Below, in pieces: positions 17,552 to 26,151 of a stretch of 64,000 bases of DNA. Position numbers and translations under genes: made by a program. A model generated the notes under the pieces. The model was not told the origin of the DNA. It worked only from the letters and a program-made list of their open reading frames with translations, and searched no databases. The stretch covers positions 490,244-554,243 of the forward strand of contig NZ_JACHCC010000002.1 of the NCBI RefSeq assembly GCF_014207135.1, given 5' to 3'. Each line of letters begins with the position of its first letter. Position 1 is the stretch's first letter. The stretch is from Pedobacter cryoconitis. Its GTDB lineage: Bacteria > Bacteroidota > Bacteroidia > Sphingobacteriales > Sphingobacteriaceae.

Positions 17552-18550
17552 TTAATCTGCAGTCACCAGCTCTACTGGTGCTTTACAAACTGATGGCGCC
17601 TCAGGACTGATCGTTTTTTCAACTGGTTTACGGTATTTAACCAGGTTAATTAATAGCACACTTAAAAGTATTACTGCCAGGCCTGCTACCTGTAATAAGG
17701 TAATATGCTCATTGGCGAATAGCACCCCTAATAAAACGGCAACTACAGGATTGACATAAGCATGCGTACTCACCTGTGTTACAGGTCTTACTCTGATCAG
17801 CCATACATAAGCACTGAAGGCAATGATAGAACCGAAAAAGATAAGATACAGCACTGCTGCCCAGGATTGCATTGAAACCGTGTAGAAACTAAAACTTTTA
17901 TACTCTCCATGTATAAAACCTGCAGGGATAAAAGCTAACCCGGCAATAATCATCTGCCACGCAGTTCCCATTCTGGCCGGTGAATTACTTACCTGGCGTT
18001 TAGAAAACAAAGAGCCTGTCGACCAGCAGACCGGAGCAAGCAAAAGTAATCCCATAGCATAAAGCATAGCAGAACCATGTCCGTCTCCCATTGCTTTAAC
18101 AGCCTGCTCACCAAATAACAGAACTACTCCTGCAAATCCGACAAGTAATCCGGTAATAGTTGATCTGTTCTTAAAATTCACCTTCCAGTTGGGTTTGTCC
18201 AGTAAGACCATCCAGATTGGGCCTACCGATACCAGAATGGCAACCATTGCACTTGGCAAAGTCTGCTCTACCCAGATCACAATTCCCGTAGCTCCAAAAA
18301 GCAGAAACAGCCCACTAATCCCAGCATTGATAATATCTTTCTTAATCCAGATATTGTCACCTTTATAAGCGCACCAGCTCAGGAGTAAAAGACCTGCGAT
18401 CGTAAAACGGAATGCCCCTAATATCATTGGAGGAAATCCCTTCATAGCCATTTGTATAAAAAAATAAGTGGAGCCCCATACTATATAAACAATAGCGAAG
18501 GCAACAATAACCAATAGTGCGGATAATTTCGGAGGCGTATTTTGTATCAT
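17552..18550 (-). CDS. EamA/DMT family transporter
   Basis: The 332-residue protein has about ten membrane segments in two EamA repeats (about 10-150 and 165-305). The first shows AFAIVYIVWGSTYFFIQMA and the second IIAFSAYVWLIRVRPVTQVS. It is a drug/metabolite-type exporter of the inner membrane, typically for amino acids or other metabolites. It is divergent from a MocR-type regulator with under 100 bp between them, the usual sign of control by that regulator. A soluble tail follows the last helix. Confidence 0.92.
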   Translation of the reverse strand: MIQNTPPKLSALLVIVAFAIVYIVWGSTYFFIQMAMKGFPPMILGAFRFTIAGLLLLSWCAYKGDNIWIKKDIINAGISGLFLLFGATGIVIWVEQTLPSAMVAILVSVGPIWMVLLDKPNWKVNFKNRSTITGLLVGFAGVVLLFGEQAVKAMGDGHGSAMLYAMGLLLLAPVCWSTGSLFSKRQVSNSPARMGTAWQMIIAGLAFIPAGFIHGEYKSFSFYTVSMQSWAAVLYLIFFGSIIAFSAYVWLIRVRPVTQVSTHAYVNPVVAVLLGVLFANEHITLLQVAGLAVILLSVLLINLVKYRKPVEKTISPEAPSVCKAPVELVTAD

Positions 18551-18581
18551 GAGCTGATCTTGATAAATATTTTTTTCTTAT

Positions 18582-18589
18582 CAAAAATA
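18582..18589 (-). promoter_or_regulatory. -7 box of the EamA gene
   Basis: Plus-strand CAAAAATA is TATTTTTG on the minus strand, matching TAnnTTTG. It places the start near 18575, about 25 nt before the ATG at 18550. No clear -33 box is seen. Confidence 0.5.
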
Positions 18590-18599
18590 ACATATAATT

Positions 18600-18643
18600 G
18601 GGCTACCTTAGTAGTCCAGAAACAACAAGACAAATAGTCCAGA
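18600..18643. promoter_or_regulatory. Operator-like repeats between EamA and MocR genes
   Basis: GGGCTAC-N4-GTAGTCC (18600-18617) is an inverted repeat with one mismatch in 7. The 9-mer TAGTCCAGA is repeated directly at 18612-18620 and 18635-18643, 23 bp apart, the second copy ending on the A of the MocR ATG. Inverted plus direct repeats are what PdxR/MocR-type regulators bind in other bacteria; assignment here is inference. Confidence 0.5.
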
Positions 18644-20172
18644 TGATATTTCCAGGAATCCACTTAAATATTGATAAAACACTTCAGATACCCGTGTATC
18701 TCCAAATTGCCAATGGAATCATCGCCCATATCAGACAGGGCACTTTAAAATCGGGTACCGCCTTGCCCAGCAGCCGTTCTCTTGCTTTGAACCTGAATGT
18801 ACACCGTAAAACTATCATTGCAGCTTACGAAGAGTTATATGCACAAAGCTGGGTTGATACTTTACCAAGAAAAGGAATATTTATAGCTAAGAATCTACCC
18901 GATGTCACCCCCCGGCCGATCATTACAGATTCAAAAACCAGTCATTATCCTGAAAAAACTTTTTTTGAAGTTGATGACAACAAAATTCCATTTACCGAGG
19001 TATATATTGAGCCTCCAAAAGGAAACCTGATTATCAATGACGGGCTTCCTGACACACGCCTGGCTCCTATTGATTTACTGGTCAGAGAATACCGTCGTTT
19101 TGCCAATTACCGTTTTGCGCCCAGGTATTTAACTTATGGCCCGGAACAGGGATCAGAGAACCTCAGGGTAGAACTTTCTCATTTTCTTGCCGAAACGAGA
19201 GGATTGAATATCAGCCCCGAACACATCCTGATTACCAAAGGTGCACAGATGGCTATTCACCTTACCACCCAGATACTCATTTCCAATGGTGATACTGTGA
19301 TCGTGGGTGATCCTGGATTTCCGGGAGCAAATGAAGTTTTCAGACATGGTGGGGCTAACATAGAACTGGTACCCCTTGACGAATGCGGGATGGATATGGA
19401 TGCTGTAGAGGCCATCTGCAAAAGGAAAAAGGTAAAAATGCTCTATGTGATTCCGCATCACCACAGACCGACAACGGTCACACTGAGTTCTGAGCGTCGG
19501 ATGTGTTTACTGGAACTGGCCATGAAATATCGCTTTGCGATTATTGAAGATGATTACGATTATGACTTCCATTATAGCAGCAGCCCTATTTTACCACTAG
19601 CCAGTCTGGATTATTATGGCAGCGTGATTTATATTGGTTCATTCAGTAAAACCATAGCTCCAGGCATCCGGATCGGCTTTATGATCTGCCCGCAAAACCT
19701 CATTATACAGGCCACGCGTTTGCGCAGACTCATTGACCGGCAGGGAGAATTACTGCTGGAAGAAGCTTTAGCCAACTTATTAAAGAATGGCGATATCAGC
19801 CGGCATCTTAAAAAAGCAAATAAGACCTATCATGAAAGACGTGATGTCTTTTGCCGGTTATTGGCAGAGCAGCTGGGAGACCTGGTAGAGTATAAAATTC
19901 CAGATGGCGGCCTGGCTGTCTGGATAAAATATAAAAATGGCATTTATGCAGAAGAAGTGGCCAGAAAAGCATCTGCAATGGGGCTGTCTTTAAGTAACGG
20001 CCAGGGATATTTTGATGCTGCAAGCAAGGAATTAAATCATATCCGCTTAGGTTTTGCTTCAATGACCCCTAAAGAAATGGAGGAAGCGATAGGTATTCTG
20101 GCAAAAGTGTTAAAAAAGCTAAATTCTTCCCTGCTGCATGACCAGTCTGACCAGCCTTCTGTCAATCCCTGA
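18643..20172 (+). CDS. MocR-type PLP-dependent transcriptional regulator (GntR HTH + aminotransferase)
   Basis: From the ATG at 18643 the protein has 509 residues; an upstream TTG at 18598 lies in the operator repeats and is a worse start. A GntR winged helix (about 5-80) has PVYLQIANGI and LPSSRSLALNLNVHRKTI. An aspartate-aminotransferase-like fold (about 130-500) has the PLP lysine in YIGSFSKTIAPGIRIGF and the phosphate-pocket region GDPGFPGANEVF. MocR proteins sense PLP or an amino-acid aldimine and regulate adjacent genes. The divergent EamA exporter is the obvious target. The pdxH gene elsewhere in the window is not adjacent. Confidence 0.92.
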   Translation: MIFPGIHLNIDKTLQIPVYLQIANGIIAHIRQGTLKSGTALPSSRSLALNLNVHRKTIIAAYEELYAQSWVDTLPRKGIFIAKNLPDVTPRPIITDSKTSHYPEKTFFEVDDNKIPFTEVYIEPPKGNLIINDGLPDTRLAPIDLLVREYRRFANYRFAPRYLTYGPEQGSENLRVELSHFLAETRGLNISPEHILITKGAQMAIHLTTQILISNGDTVIVGDPGFPGANEVFRHGGANIELVPLDECGMDMDAVEAICKRKKVKMLYVIPHHHRPTTVTLSSERRMCLLELAMKYRFAIIEDDYDYDFHYSSSPILPLASLDYYGSVIYIGSFSKTIAPGIRIGFMICPQNLIIQATRLRRLIDRQGELLLEEALANLLKNGDISRHLKKANKTYHERRDVFCRLLAEQLGDLVEYKIPDGGLAVWIKYKNGIYAEEVARKASAMGLSLSNGQGYFDAASKELNHIRLGFASMTPKEMEEAIGILAKVLKKLNSSLLHDQSDQPSVNP

Positions 20173-20239
20173 TTGCAATTGGTCAAATTGTTTCGTCTCA
20201 CTTTCCATTATTCCTCTTTTTTGTGGAAAATATATAAAT

Positions 20240-20848
20240 ATGAAATCACAATTTAAAAGATGGAATCTGTTCCTGATTCCTTTTGCAGCGCTTGCTTTAG
20301 TCACTACTACTGCCAGATCACAAAACTCACTTCCTTTCCATATAGGAGTAAAAGGAGGTGCCAATTTTACTAATTTATCATTGAACTACGCCGATCTGAC
20401 TAATAAATATGCCGGAGGTTACTCAGCAGGAGCTTTCACAAGATTCGATATCTCAAGAGCCTATATTCAAGGAGAGCTTTTGTACTCGCACAAATCATCT
20501 AAAACAACATCTGCTACCCTGGGTTCACAAAACACCTCCTGGAATAGTATTGATGTTCCGGTGGTTATAGGATACAAAGTAATTAAATCAGACCTCCTTA
20601 ACCTGCGTGTATTTGGCGGCGGCGTTTACTCCTATACGTTGAACGATAAAGCAAAGATATTAAAGGAGGTCAAGGAATCGTTCAAACAATTCGACAAATC
20701 CAACATTGGTTACCAGGCAGGTGTAGGTGTTGACTTTGGCAGATTAACCTTCGATCTGAGTGCTCAGGGAGGACTGACCAAAATGAGTAAAGACTTTAAA
20801 TCCCGTCCAATGACATATCAGGCAACGATTGGTCTCATGATCTTCTAA
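20240..20848 (+). CDS. Outer membrane beta-barrel protein (PorT/OmpW-like small barrel)
   Basis: The ATG at 20240 gives a 202-residue protein with a signal peptide (about 1-29, ending in TARSQ). The mature part has alternating strands of a small barrel: GVKGGANFTNLS, GGYSAGAFTRFDIS, YIQGELLYSHKSS, VVIGYKVI and GYQAGVGVDFGRLTFDLS. The protein ends in Phe (IGLMIF), as outer membrane barrels do. This matches the outer-membrane beta-barrel domain found in PorT-like Bacteroidota proteins; the role is unknown. A long perfect hairpin lies 30 nt after the stop, before the LytS-type kinase gene. Confidence 0.85.
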   Translation: MKSQFKRWNLFLIPFAALALVTTTARSQNSLPFHIGVKGGANFTNLSLNYADLTNKYAGGYSAGAFTRFDISRAYIQGELLYSHKSSKTTSATLGSQNTSWNSIDVPVVIGYKVIKSDLLNLRVFGGGVYSYTLNDKAKILKEVKESFKQFDKSNIGYQAGVGVDFGRLTFDLSAQGGLTKMSKDFKSRPMTYQATIGLMIF

Positions 20849-20877
20849 AAATTCTTTCTACTTTTAAAAAATTTAAC

Positions 20878-20932
20878 GAAGCGGACAAGAGCTTGGTCTA
20901 TCTGGCAGATGGGTTAAGCTCTTGTCCGCTTC
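20878..20932. repeat. 17-bp perfect inverted repeat upstream of the LytS-type kinase
   Basis: GAAGCGGACAAGAGCTT (20878-20894) pairs without mismatch with 20916-20932, with a 21-nt loop that can form a small inner hairpin (ATCT-GGC-AGAT). No T-run follows in either direction. It would form a strong hairpin in the 5' leader of the kinase mRNA, 38 nt before the ATG, or end the barrel-gene transcript by a non-canonical route. Confidence 0.85.
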
Positions 20933-20970
20933 ATGAGCAAAACATCAGCTCATCAAAACATTACGTTCTA

Positions 20971-22029
20971 ATGAAGACAATCATTTTCAATAAAAACCGG
21001 ATTATCACAGTAGTATTCTGGGCAATTCTGGCTATCGCATTCTGGTCTCAGATGGCCCACGACTTCCCTATTTTACCTGCTGCTTATGTCACCATAATTT
21101 TATTCTCAGGCGCCATAGCCTCAGCTCACATCCTGAGTAATCATCTGTTACCAAAGGCAATAGCATCCGGAAACATGAAGATTTTCGTCGTTCAGTGCGT
21201 TGTCATTACATTGGTTCTGAATATTATCCTAGCCGGCTCTTCGGTAAGTATTTACTGGCTACTTATCCATGGAACTCTCGGTGACAGTGCAACCATAAGT
21301 ATTCATTATAGTAACTTCTGGCCTACCTTTGTCTCTGCTATCCCCTCTGCTGTTTTAATCAACTCAACTGCCTGCGGTCTCAGGTTTTATCAGGAACATG
21401 AGAAAATTGAGAAAAATCATGCCCTTTTGAAACAAGAACACCTGGTAGCCCAACTGAGGATACTCCAGGATCAAATCAATCCGCATTTAATGTTTAATGT
21501 ATTAAACCATATTCACATTTTAATGCAGAAAAACGTCGAACTGGCCTCCGTTTTACTGGTTAAATTCTCAGATATCCTGAGATATCAGCTGTACGAATGC
21601 AATCAGGAATCTGTACTGCTCGAACGCGAAGTACAATATCTGAAAGATCTGGTCGCAGTAGAAAGAATAAGATGGGGCGATGAACTCAAAGTAGACTGTA
21701 TCTGGAATATCAAAGACGGGAAGAGATACATTCTCCCCCTTTTACTTGTACCCTTTGTTGAAAATGCTTTTAAACATGTATCCCGTCTGCCCTATGAAAA
21801 AGGATATGTAACTTTAATCTTAAAACAACAGGATGATGAACTGATCTTTACTATCGAAAATTCAAACTCTGTACAGCAGCCCAGAAAAAACAACAGCCAT
21901 GGGCTCGGTTTAGACAATGTTAAGAAAAGACTTGAACTGCTGTATCCAAACCAGCACCAGCTGAACATAGAAAAAACAACTCATTTATTTAGCGTAGCAC
22001 TTACGATCCAATTACACCAAACGAAATAA
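20971..22029 (+). CDS. LytS-type sensor histidine kinase
   Basis: From the ATG at 20971 the protein has 352 residues. Four membrane segments fill about 10-135. They are followed by a short coiled coil and the His-kinase motif LQDQINPHLMFNVLNHI (the LytS/YehU phosphoacceptor region, normally NPHFLFN). A HATPase domain carries LLLVPFVENAFKHV and HGLGLDNVKKRLELLY. It pairs with the LytTR response regulator that begins 4 nt downstream. No external sensor domain is present, so it probably senses through its membrane part. The variation NPHLMFN keeps the His. Confidence 0.92.
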   Translation: MKTIIFNKNRIITVVFWAILAIAFWSQMAHDFPILPAAYVTIILFSGAIASAHILSNHLLPKAIASGNMKIFVVQCVVITLVLNIILAGSSVSIYWLLIHGTLGDSATISIHYSNFWPTFVSAIPSAVLINSTACGLRFYQEHEKIEKNHALLKQEHLVAQLRILQDQINPHLMFNVLNHIHILMQKNVELASVLLVKFSDILRYQLYECNQESVLLEREVQYLKDLVAVERIRWGDELKVDCIWNIKDGKRYILPLLLVPFVENAFKHVSRLPYEKGYVTLILKQQDDELIFTIENSNSVQQPRKNNSHGLGLDNVKKRLELLYPNQHQLNIEKTTHLFSVALTIQLHQTK

Positions 22030-22032
22030 AAC

Positions 22033-22782
22033 ATGGCACTCGTCCCTCCTAACAACACCAATGAAGCCCCACTACAATGCCTGGTTATTGATGACGAACC
22101 CCTGGCCAGAACCGCTATCAGTGATTTTTGCAGTAAACTGGATTTTTTAACCGTAGCCGGTACCTGCGCTACGGCAATGGAAGCATCAACTTATATACAA
22201 CAGGGAAATATAGACTTACTGTTTCTCGATATTAATATGCCCTATCTTTCGGGTCTGGAATTCCTTGAGTCACTGGAGCACCCTCCATTGACAATTTTAA
22301 CAACCGCTTACTCAGAACATGCCTTGGAAGGCTACCGGTTGCAAATTGTGGATTATCTGTTAAAACCTATCACATTCAAACGCTTTTACCAGGCTGCCTT
22401 AAAAGCAAGACAACTTCATTTAATGAGTCAGACAGCCAGACATCCGCAGCCTGTGGATACTTTCTTGTATATACGTCAGGGAGATAGCTTTCAAAAGATA
22501 TCCTGGGTTGATATCTTATTTATTGAAGGGATGCAGAATTATGCTAAACTTCATTTTAAAGACCGTGAACTGATTATTCATCAAACGATGATATCCCTGG
22601 AAGAGACCTTACCGAAGGATAATTTTTTCAGGATACATAAATCTTACCTGATCAATATTTCTCATATTGATTCAGTTTCAGGAGGCCGGATATTTATTAA
22701 CGGCAACGAATTACCAATCTCGAGGAACCGCCGGGAAGAACTCCTGAAAGAGGTTGTTTATACCAAATTGCTTAGTAGATAA
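22033..22782 (+). CDS. LytTR family response regulator
   Basis: The 249-residue protein has a receiver domain at about 14-130, with acidic residues in VIDDEPLAR, the phospho-acceptor Asp66 in LLFLDINMPYLSG and the Lys in DYLLKPI. The C-terminal LytTR DNA-binding domain (about 145-245) contains VDILFIEGMQNYAKL and NFFRIHKSYLINI. It is cotranscribed with the kinase and is its expected phosphorylation partner. LytTR proteins bind paired direct repeats; I saw none near. The last codons and stop lie inside a perfect 18-bp hairpin. Confidence 0.95.
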   Translation: MALVPPNNTNEAPLQCLVIDDEPLARTAISDFCSKLDFLTVAGTCATAMEASTYIQQGNIDLLFLDINMPYLSGLEFLESLEHPPLTILTTAYSEHALEGYRLQIVDYLLKPITFKRFYQAALKARQLHLMSQTARHPQPVDTFLYIRQGDSFQKISWVDILFIEGMQNYAKLHFKDRELIIHQTMISLEETLPKDNFFRIHKSYLINISHIDSVSGGRIFINGNELPISRNRREELLKEVVYTKLLSR

Positions 22783-22798
22783 GCAATTTGGTATAAAC
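22756..22798. repeat. 18-bp perfect inverted repeat spanning the LytTR gene stop codon
   Basis: GTTTATACCAAATTGCTT (22756-22773) pairs perfectly with 22781-22798 around a 7-nt loop. The response-regulator stop codon (22780-22782) is at the loop/stem edge. There is no T-run. It separates convergent genes and is probably a transcript-end stabilising structure. Confidence 0.85.
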
Positions 22799-22807
22799 CC
22801 AACCCCA

Positions 22808-23725
22808 CTATTTCTTTTTGCTCAGGTCCCACTTGATTGCAACGGCTCCGTAAGCTGTGGACACAAATCTCGGATCTGCCATATCCTTTGTTTTAAAGAA
22901 ATCCTTAAGTCTTCTGCTGGTGGTCGAAAAAGACCTGGTCAACGTAGAACCGGCGGTCAATTGTAGAGTAACAGATTTCCCCAGTTTAAACTCTGGTCTC
23001 AGACCCGCTACGATTTGCTGATATCCCAGTAACACAGATTTATTATCTATATTCCTTTCAGCAGTCATTCCACTCAGTTCTACAACAGCTTTAAGCTGAA
23101 TAGCAGGATTCATCGTTACACCAAACTCTATACCTTCAGGAAAATTGATATGCAACTGATAACGTCCCTGTGTCACCCAGTTAAAATAAATACCAGGTAA
23201 AATCATAGGTACACCAAAGGTATTGGATAAAACAGGGCCAAATCCCAGGGCCAGACGTGGATTGAAATTCTTAATAAATAAAACCCCTCCCTGAGCCAGG
23301 ATATCATCAGAAGTGATTTTTTCCATATCTGTATAAACCCCTACAGAAGCCATAGCCATGATAGACCATGTTTTACTGATAGGACGCAGATGAATCAGTC
23401 CTACCTGCGCATTCAGCATTTCTGAAGGGAATAGTTTTTCAGGATAATTACGATTAGTTATCGATGCGTATGATCCTTCTACGGCTACTGCCCACATTTT
23501 TGGTCTTCCGGCCGAATCTATTTTAAAAGACAAAGGAATGTTAAATCCTAACTGTACCCTTTTAAAGTTACTCGATGATCCAGTTCTGACACTGTCGACC
23601 GGTCTTATATAATTCGAAAAGGGAACATAGTCCACTTTAAGTTTACCGGAGACTCCGGTTTGCGCGTTGGTTTTAAAATTTAAGCCCAATCCAACGATAA
23701 TCAGGCAGTAGTGCAAAGTTTTCAT
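22808..23725 (-). CDS. DUF6268-like outer membrane protein
   Basis: The 305-residue protein has a signal peptide (MKTLHYCLIIVGLGLNFKTNAQ), and the rest is regular amphipathic strands (KRVQLGFNIPLSFKID, WAVAVEGSYASI, QVGLIHLRPISKTW). It looks like a beta-barrel resembling the DUF6268 family of Bacteroidota outer membrane proteins; the family assignment is from overall pattern. The function is unknown. It converges on the LytTR gene and has its own upstream region. Confidence 0.72.
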   Translation of the reverse strand: MKTLHYCLIIVGLGLNFKTNAQTGVSGKLKVDYVPFSNYIRPVDSVRTGSSSNFKRVQLGFNIPLSFKIDSAGRPKMWAVAVEGSYASITNRNYPEKLFPSEMLNAQVGLIHLRPISKTWSIMAMASVGVYTDMEKITSDDILAQGGVLFIKNFNPRLALGFGPVLSNTFGVPMILPGIYFNWVTQGRYQLHINFPEGIEFGVTMNPAIQLKAVVELSGMTAERNIDNKSVLLGYQQIVAGLRPEFKLGKSVTLQLTAGSTLTRSFSTTSRRLKDFFKTKDMADPRFVSTAYGAVAIKWDLSKKK

Positions 23726-23927
23726 AATTCTTTTTTAGCTGTGATGTGTAAATCTTCACGAAGAACGGATGATGAAAACTCGGGGGAGAAACTAATTGAC
23801 GACCTGCTTTATAGTTTTGACAAAAGGTAGGTTACAGCGCAGGAAATTTTTCCTGGTCAGGATTATTTTCTAAAGATTAAGAATCAGTTTAAAATTCTAA
23901 CTATTTTGCAATCTATCGAAACATAAT

Positions 23928-24506
23928 ATGACTGAGAACGTAAAAATATTAAAAACGGAAATCCTTTCTGATAACTGGTATACACTTAAAAAGATTACCT
24001 ACGAACACCTGCTGAAAGACGGCAGTACCCAGGTCCTGAGCAGAGAGGCTTACGATCGTGGAAACGGCGCGGCCATCTTACTTTACAACAAAGAACAGCA
24101 AACCGTAATCCTGACCAGACAATTCAGATTACCCACTTTTGTGAATGGCAATAGTACTGGAATGTTGATTGAAGCCTGTGCAGGTCTGCTGGACCAGGAT
24201 AATGCAGAAGATTGCATCAAAAGAGAAACAGAAGAAGAAACAGGTTATAAAGTGACCGAAGTACGTAAAATATTCGAAGCTTATATGTCACCGGGCTCAG
24301 TCACAGAAATTCTTTATTTCTTCATTGCGGCTTATTCAAAAGACATGAAAGTACATGAAGGGGGCGGGCTGGATCATGAGCACGAAAATATAGAAGTTTT
24401 AGAAGTCTCCATAGACAGTGCCCTTGATATGATAGAAAATGGAGAAATTAAAGACGGAAAAACAATTATGCTGCTCCAGTATATCAGATTACATCAGATT
24501 TTATAA
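23928..24506 (+). CDS. nudK: GDP-mannose pyrophosphatase NudK-like Nudix hydrolase
   Basis: The 192-residue protein matches NudK over its length (VKILKTEILSDNWYTLKKI, ACAGLLDQDN, YMSPGSVTEILYFF). The Nudix box reads G-N6-DC-KRETEEETGY: the RETEEETG metal-binding core is intact, but the first Glu of the consensus is Asn here. NudK splits GDP-mannose to GMP and mannose-1-phosphate in the cytoplasm. The gene is monocistronic with a modest hairpin downstream. Specificity is inferred from the family. Confidence 0.88.
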   Translation: MTENVKILKTEILSDNWYTLKKITYEHLLKDGSTQVLSREAYDRGNGAAILLYNKEQQTVILTRQFRLPTFVNGNSTGMLIEACAGLLDQDNAEDCIKRETEEETGYKVTEVRKIFEAYMSPGSVTEILYFFIAAYSKDMKVHEGGGLDHEHENIEVLEVSIDSALDMIENGEIKDGKTIMLLQYIRLHQIL

Positions 24507-24588
24507 TTCAGACCTGGATTAACAATGCATTACAGAGTTCTCACGGACATCTTGACACAAGTTCAGGCCAGAACACATATTTATAATA

Positions 24589-24626
24589 ATAAATCCTCAG
24601 AGGGCTTAAAAAGCCTTCTGATTTAA
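24589..24626 (+). terminator. Imperfect hairpin after nudK
   Basis: AAATC-CTC-AGAGGGCTT pairs with AAGCCTTCTGATTT around AAA, with a bulge and one G-U pair. It lies between convergent genes and has only weak T-rich flanks. Confidence 0.45.
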
Positions 24627-24642
24627 AAGACAGAAACACTGA

Positions 24643-25317
24643 TCAGAGTGGCCTGATTGCAGTAATAATAGTTATTTCCCGCTCCACCCTCATTCCTGCC
24701 GCATTACTTCTGACGGTCTCCTGATGGATATCTACCCGCCTGATTTCAAAACCACCCTTGCGCGACAGGCTCTCAGCCTCTGCCAGGCTGTACAATTGAA
24801 AATCATATTTTGTAAAAGGAAGTGTTTTCATGAAATCACGCACAGCAAAGGTCAGTGTAAATGTACCACCCGGCCTGAGTACCCTTAGAATTTCCCGGGT
24901 ATAAGCAAGAGGGTCTTTCCAGAAATATAATGTATTCACCGTAAATACCCTGCTAAAGAAATCATCAGCAAAGTTTAGTTTTTCTCCGTCAGACAGCGAA
25001 AAATCTGCTCTTCCGGCTGACACAGCTATTTGATTTAATTTATTGGCCTCACTAATCATCAATGGCGAGATATCAACACCATAATACAGCAAATGTTTAT
25101 TCGTAGCTAAGAGATCTCCGACGTGGGCGCCGTTTCCAGGACCTATTTCCAGTACTACATCATTTGAACCGGCATTCATTGCCGAGATGCTAAGTGAAAT
25201 CATATGGCCATTATTAACTGCCATGTTATTGGCAGTCTTTATTCCTTTTTCGCCATTCGGACAGCCCAGCTGACCGGCTAATTCTTTCAAATCCGATTCA
25301 TTCAGTTTTTCAGGCAT
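24643..25317 (-). CDS. Class I SAM-dependent methyltransferase
   Basis: The 224-residue protein has the Rossmann SAM-binding motif VVLEIGPGNGAHVGDLL (about 54-70), an acidic residue at the end of strand 2 (YYGVDISPLMI) and the post-motif RVLRPGGTFTLTF (about 145-157). It belongs to the UbiE/COQ5-like small-molecule group; the substrate is unknown. It is preceded by a 10-bp hairpin 33 nt upstream of the start. No partner gene is adjacent. Confidence 0.88.
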   Translation of the reverse strand: MPEKLNESDLKELAGQLGCPNGEKGIKTANNMAVNNGHMISLSISAMNAGSNDVVLEIGPGNGAHVGDLLATNKHLLYYGVDISPLMISEANKLNQIAVSAGRADFSLSDGEKLNFADDFFSRVFTVNTLYFWKDPLAYTREILRVLRPGGTFTLTFAVRDFMKTLPFTKYDFQLYSLAEAESLSRKGGFEIRRVDIHQETVRSNAAGMRVEREITIITAIRPL

Positions 25318-25350
25318 CTTCAGGGGTTATTACTTCTTTTTGTACCTGTA

Positions 25351-25376
25351 TTACCCGCACTCTTTTGTGCGGGTAA
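25351..25376. promoter_or_regulatory. 10-bp perfect hairpin upstream of the methyltransferase gene
   Basis: TTACCCGCAC and GTGCGGGTAA surround a 6-nt loop in the 5' region of the methyltransferase gene (start at 25317). No T-run follows on either strand, so it is an operator-like palindrome or leader hairpin rather than a normal terminator. Confidence 0.5.
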
Positions 25377-25560
25377 CCAGGATTTAATAAAATAAGTACT
25401 GAACAGTATATTGATCCTTGTCTAAACCATTATGTCATTATAACCAGACAGGAATATTGCTGCTTTGGTTCAACAAAGATACATTATTTAGAATCATTCT
25501 ACACTAATAGATCCCTTGTTACAATTTCATGACAAAACGGCTTACAACAAGAAATAAGAC

Positions 25561-26037
25561 CTATGCTTTCAGAAGCGCAATAACCTGCTTCAGATATTGT
25601 TCATCAATATGATCAAATTGCGAAAGTTCAGCGCTATCCACATCAAGCACCCCTACCACAACTTCATTTTTAAATACAGGCAATACAATTTCCGACCTGG
25701 AAGCAGAACTACAGGCAATATGGCCGGGAAACAGCTCTACATCATCTACAATGATCGTTCTGGCTTCCTCCCAGGATTTACCACAGACACCTTTTCCCAT
25801 CCTGATTCTGGTACAGGCAACAGGCCCCTGAAACGGCCCCAGAACAAGCTCATCGCCTTTCACCAGATAGAACCCTACCCATAACCATCCGAATTGTTCT
25901 TTTAAGGCAGCTGTTATGTTTGCCAGGTTAGCTATCAGGTCATCCTCTCCACTTAACAATGCCTCTATCTGAGGGATCAACGACTGATATTGTTCTTCTT
26001 TACTTTCAGTTTGTATAATTACTAAATCCTCTGCCAT
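25561..26037 (-). CDS. msrC: Free methionine-(R)-sulfoxide reductase (GAF fold)
   Basis: The 158-residue GAF protein has the fRMsr signature GPFQGPVACTRI, GKGVCGKSW and FPGHIACSSASRSEIV. Cys75, Cys85 and Cys109 have the same spacing (10 and 24) as the three cysteines of E. coli MsrC. The enzyme reduces free methionine-R-sulfoxide with thioredoxin as reductant in the cytoplasm. The gene is alone, with its start 115 nt from the divergent small protein gene. Confidence 0.95.
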   Translation of the reverse strand: MAEDLVIIQTESKEEQYQSLIPQIEALLSGEDDLIANLANITAALKEQFGWLWVGFYLVKGDELVLGPFQGPVACTRIRMGKGVCGKSWEEARTIIVDDVELFPGHIACSSASRSEIVLPVFKNEVVVGVLDVDSAELSQFDHIDEQYLKQVIALLKA

Positions 26038-26112
26038 CCTTTAATTTCATTTTTGATGGTTTAAAATTAAGCAATCACACAGATAACGTGTGTAAGGAAT
26101 TGGTAATATTCT

Positions 26113-26120
26113 TAGATTTG
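26113..26120 (+). promoter_or_regulatory. -7 box of the small protein gene at 26152
   Basis: TAGATTTG fits TAnnTTTG, 31 nt before the ATG. No matching -33 element was found. Confidence 0.45.
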
Positions 26121-26151
26121 AAAATTTAAAGCCATTAATTTAATTCACCAT

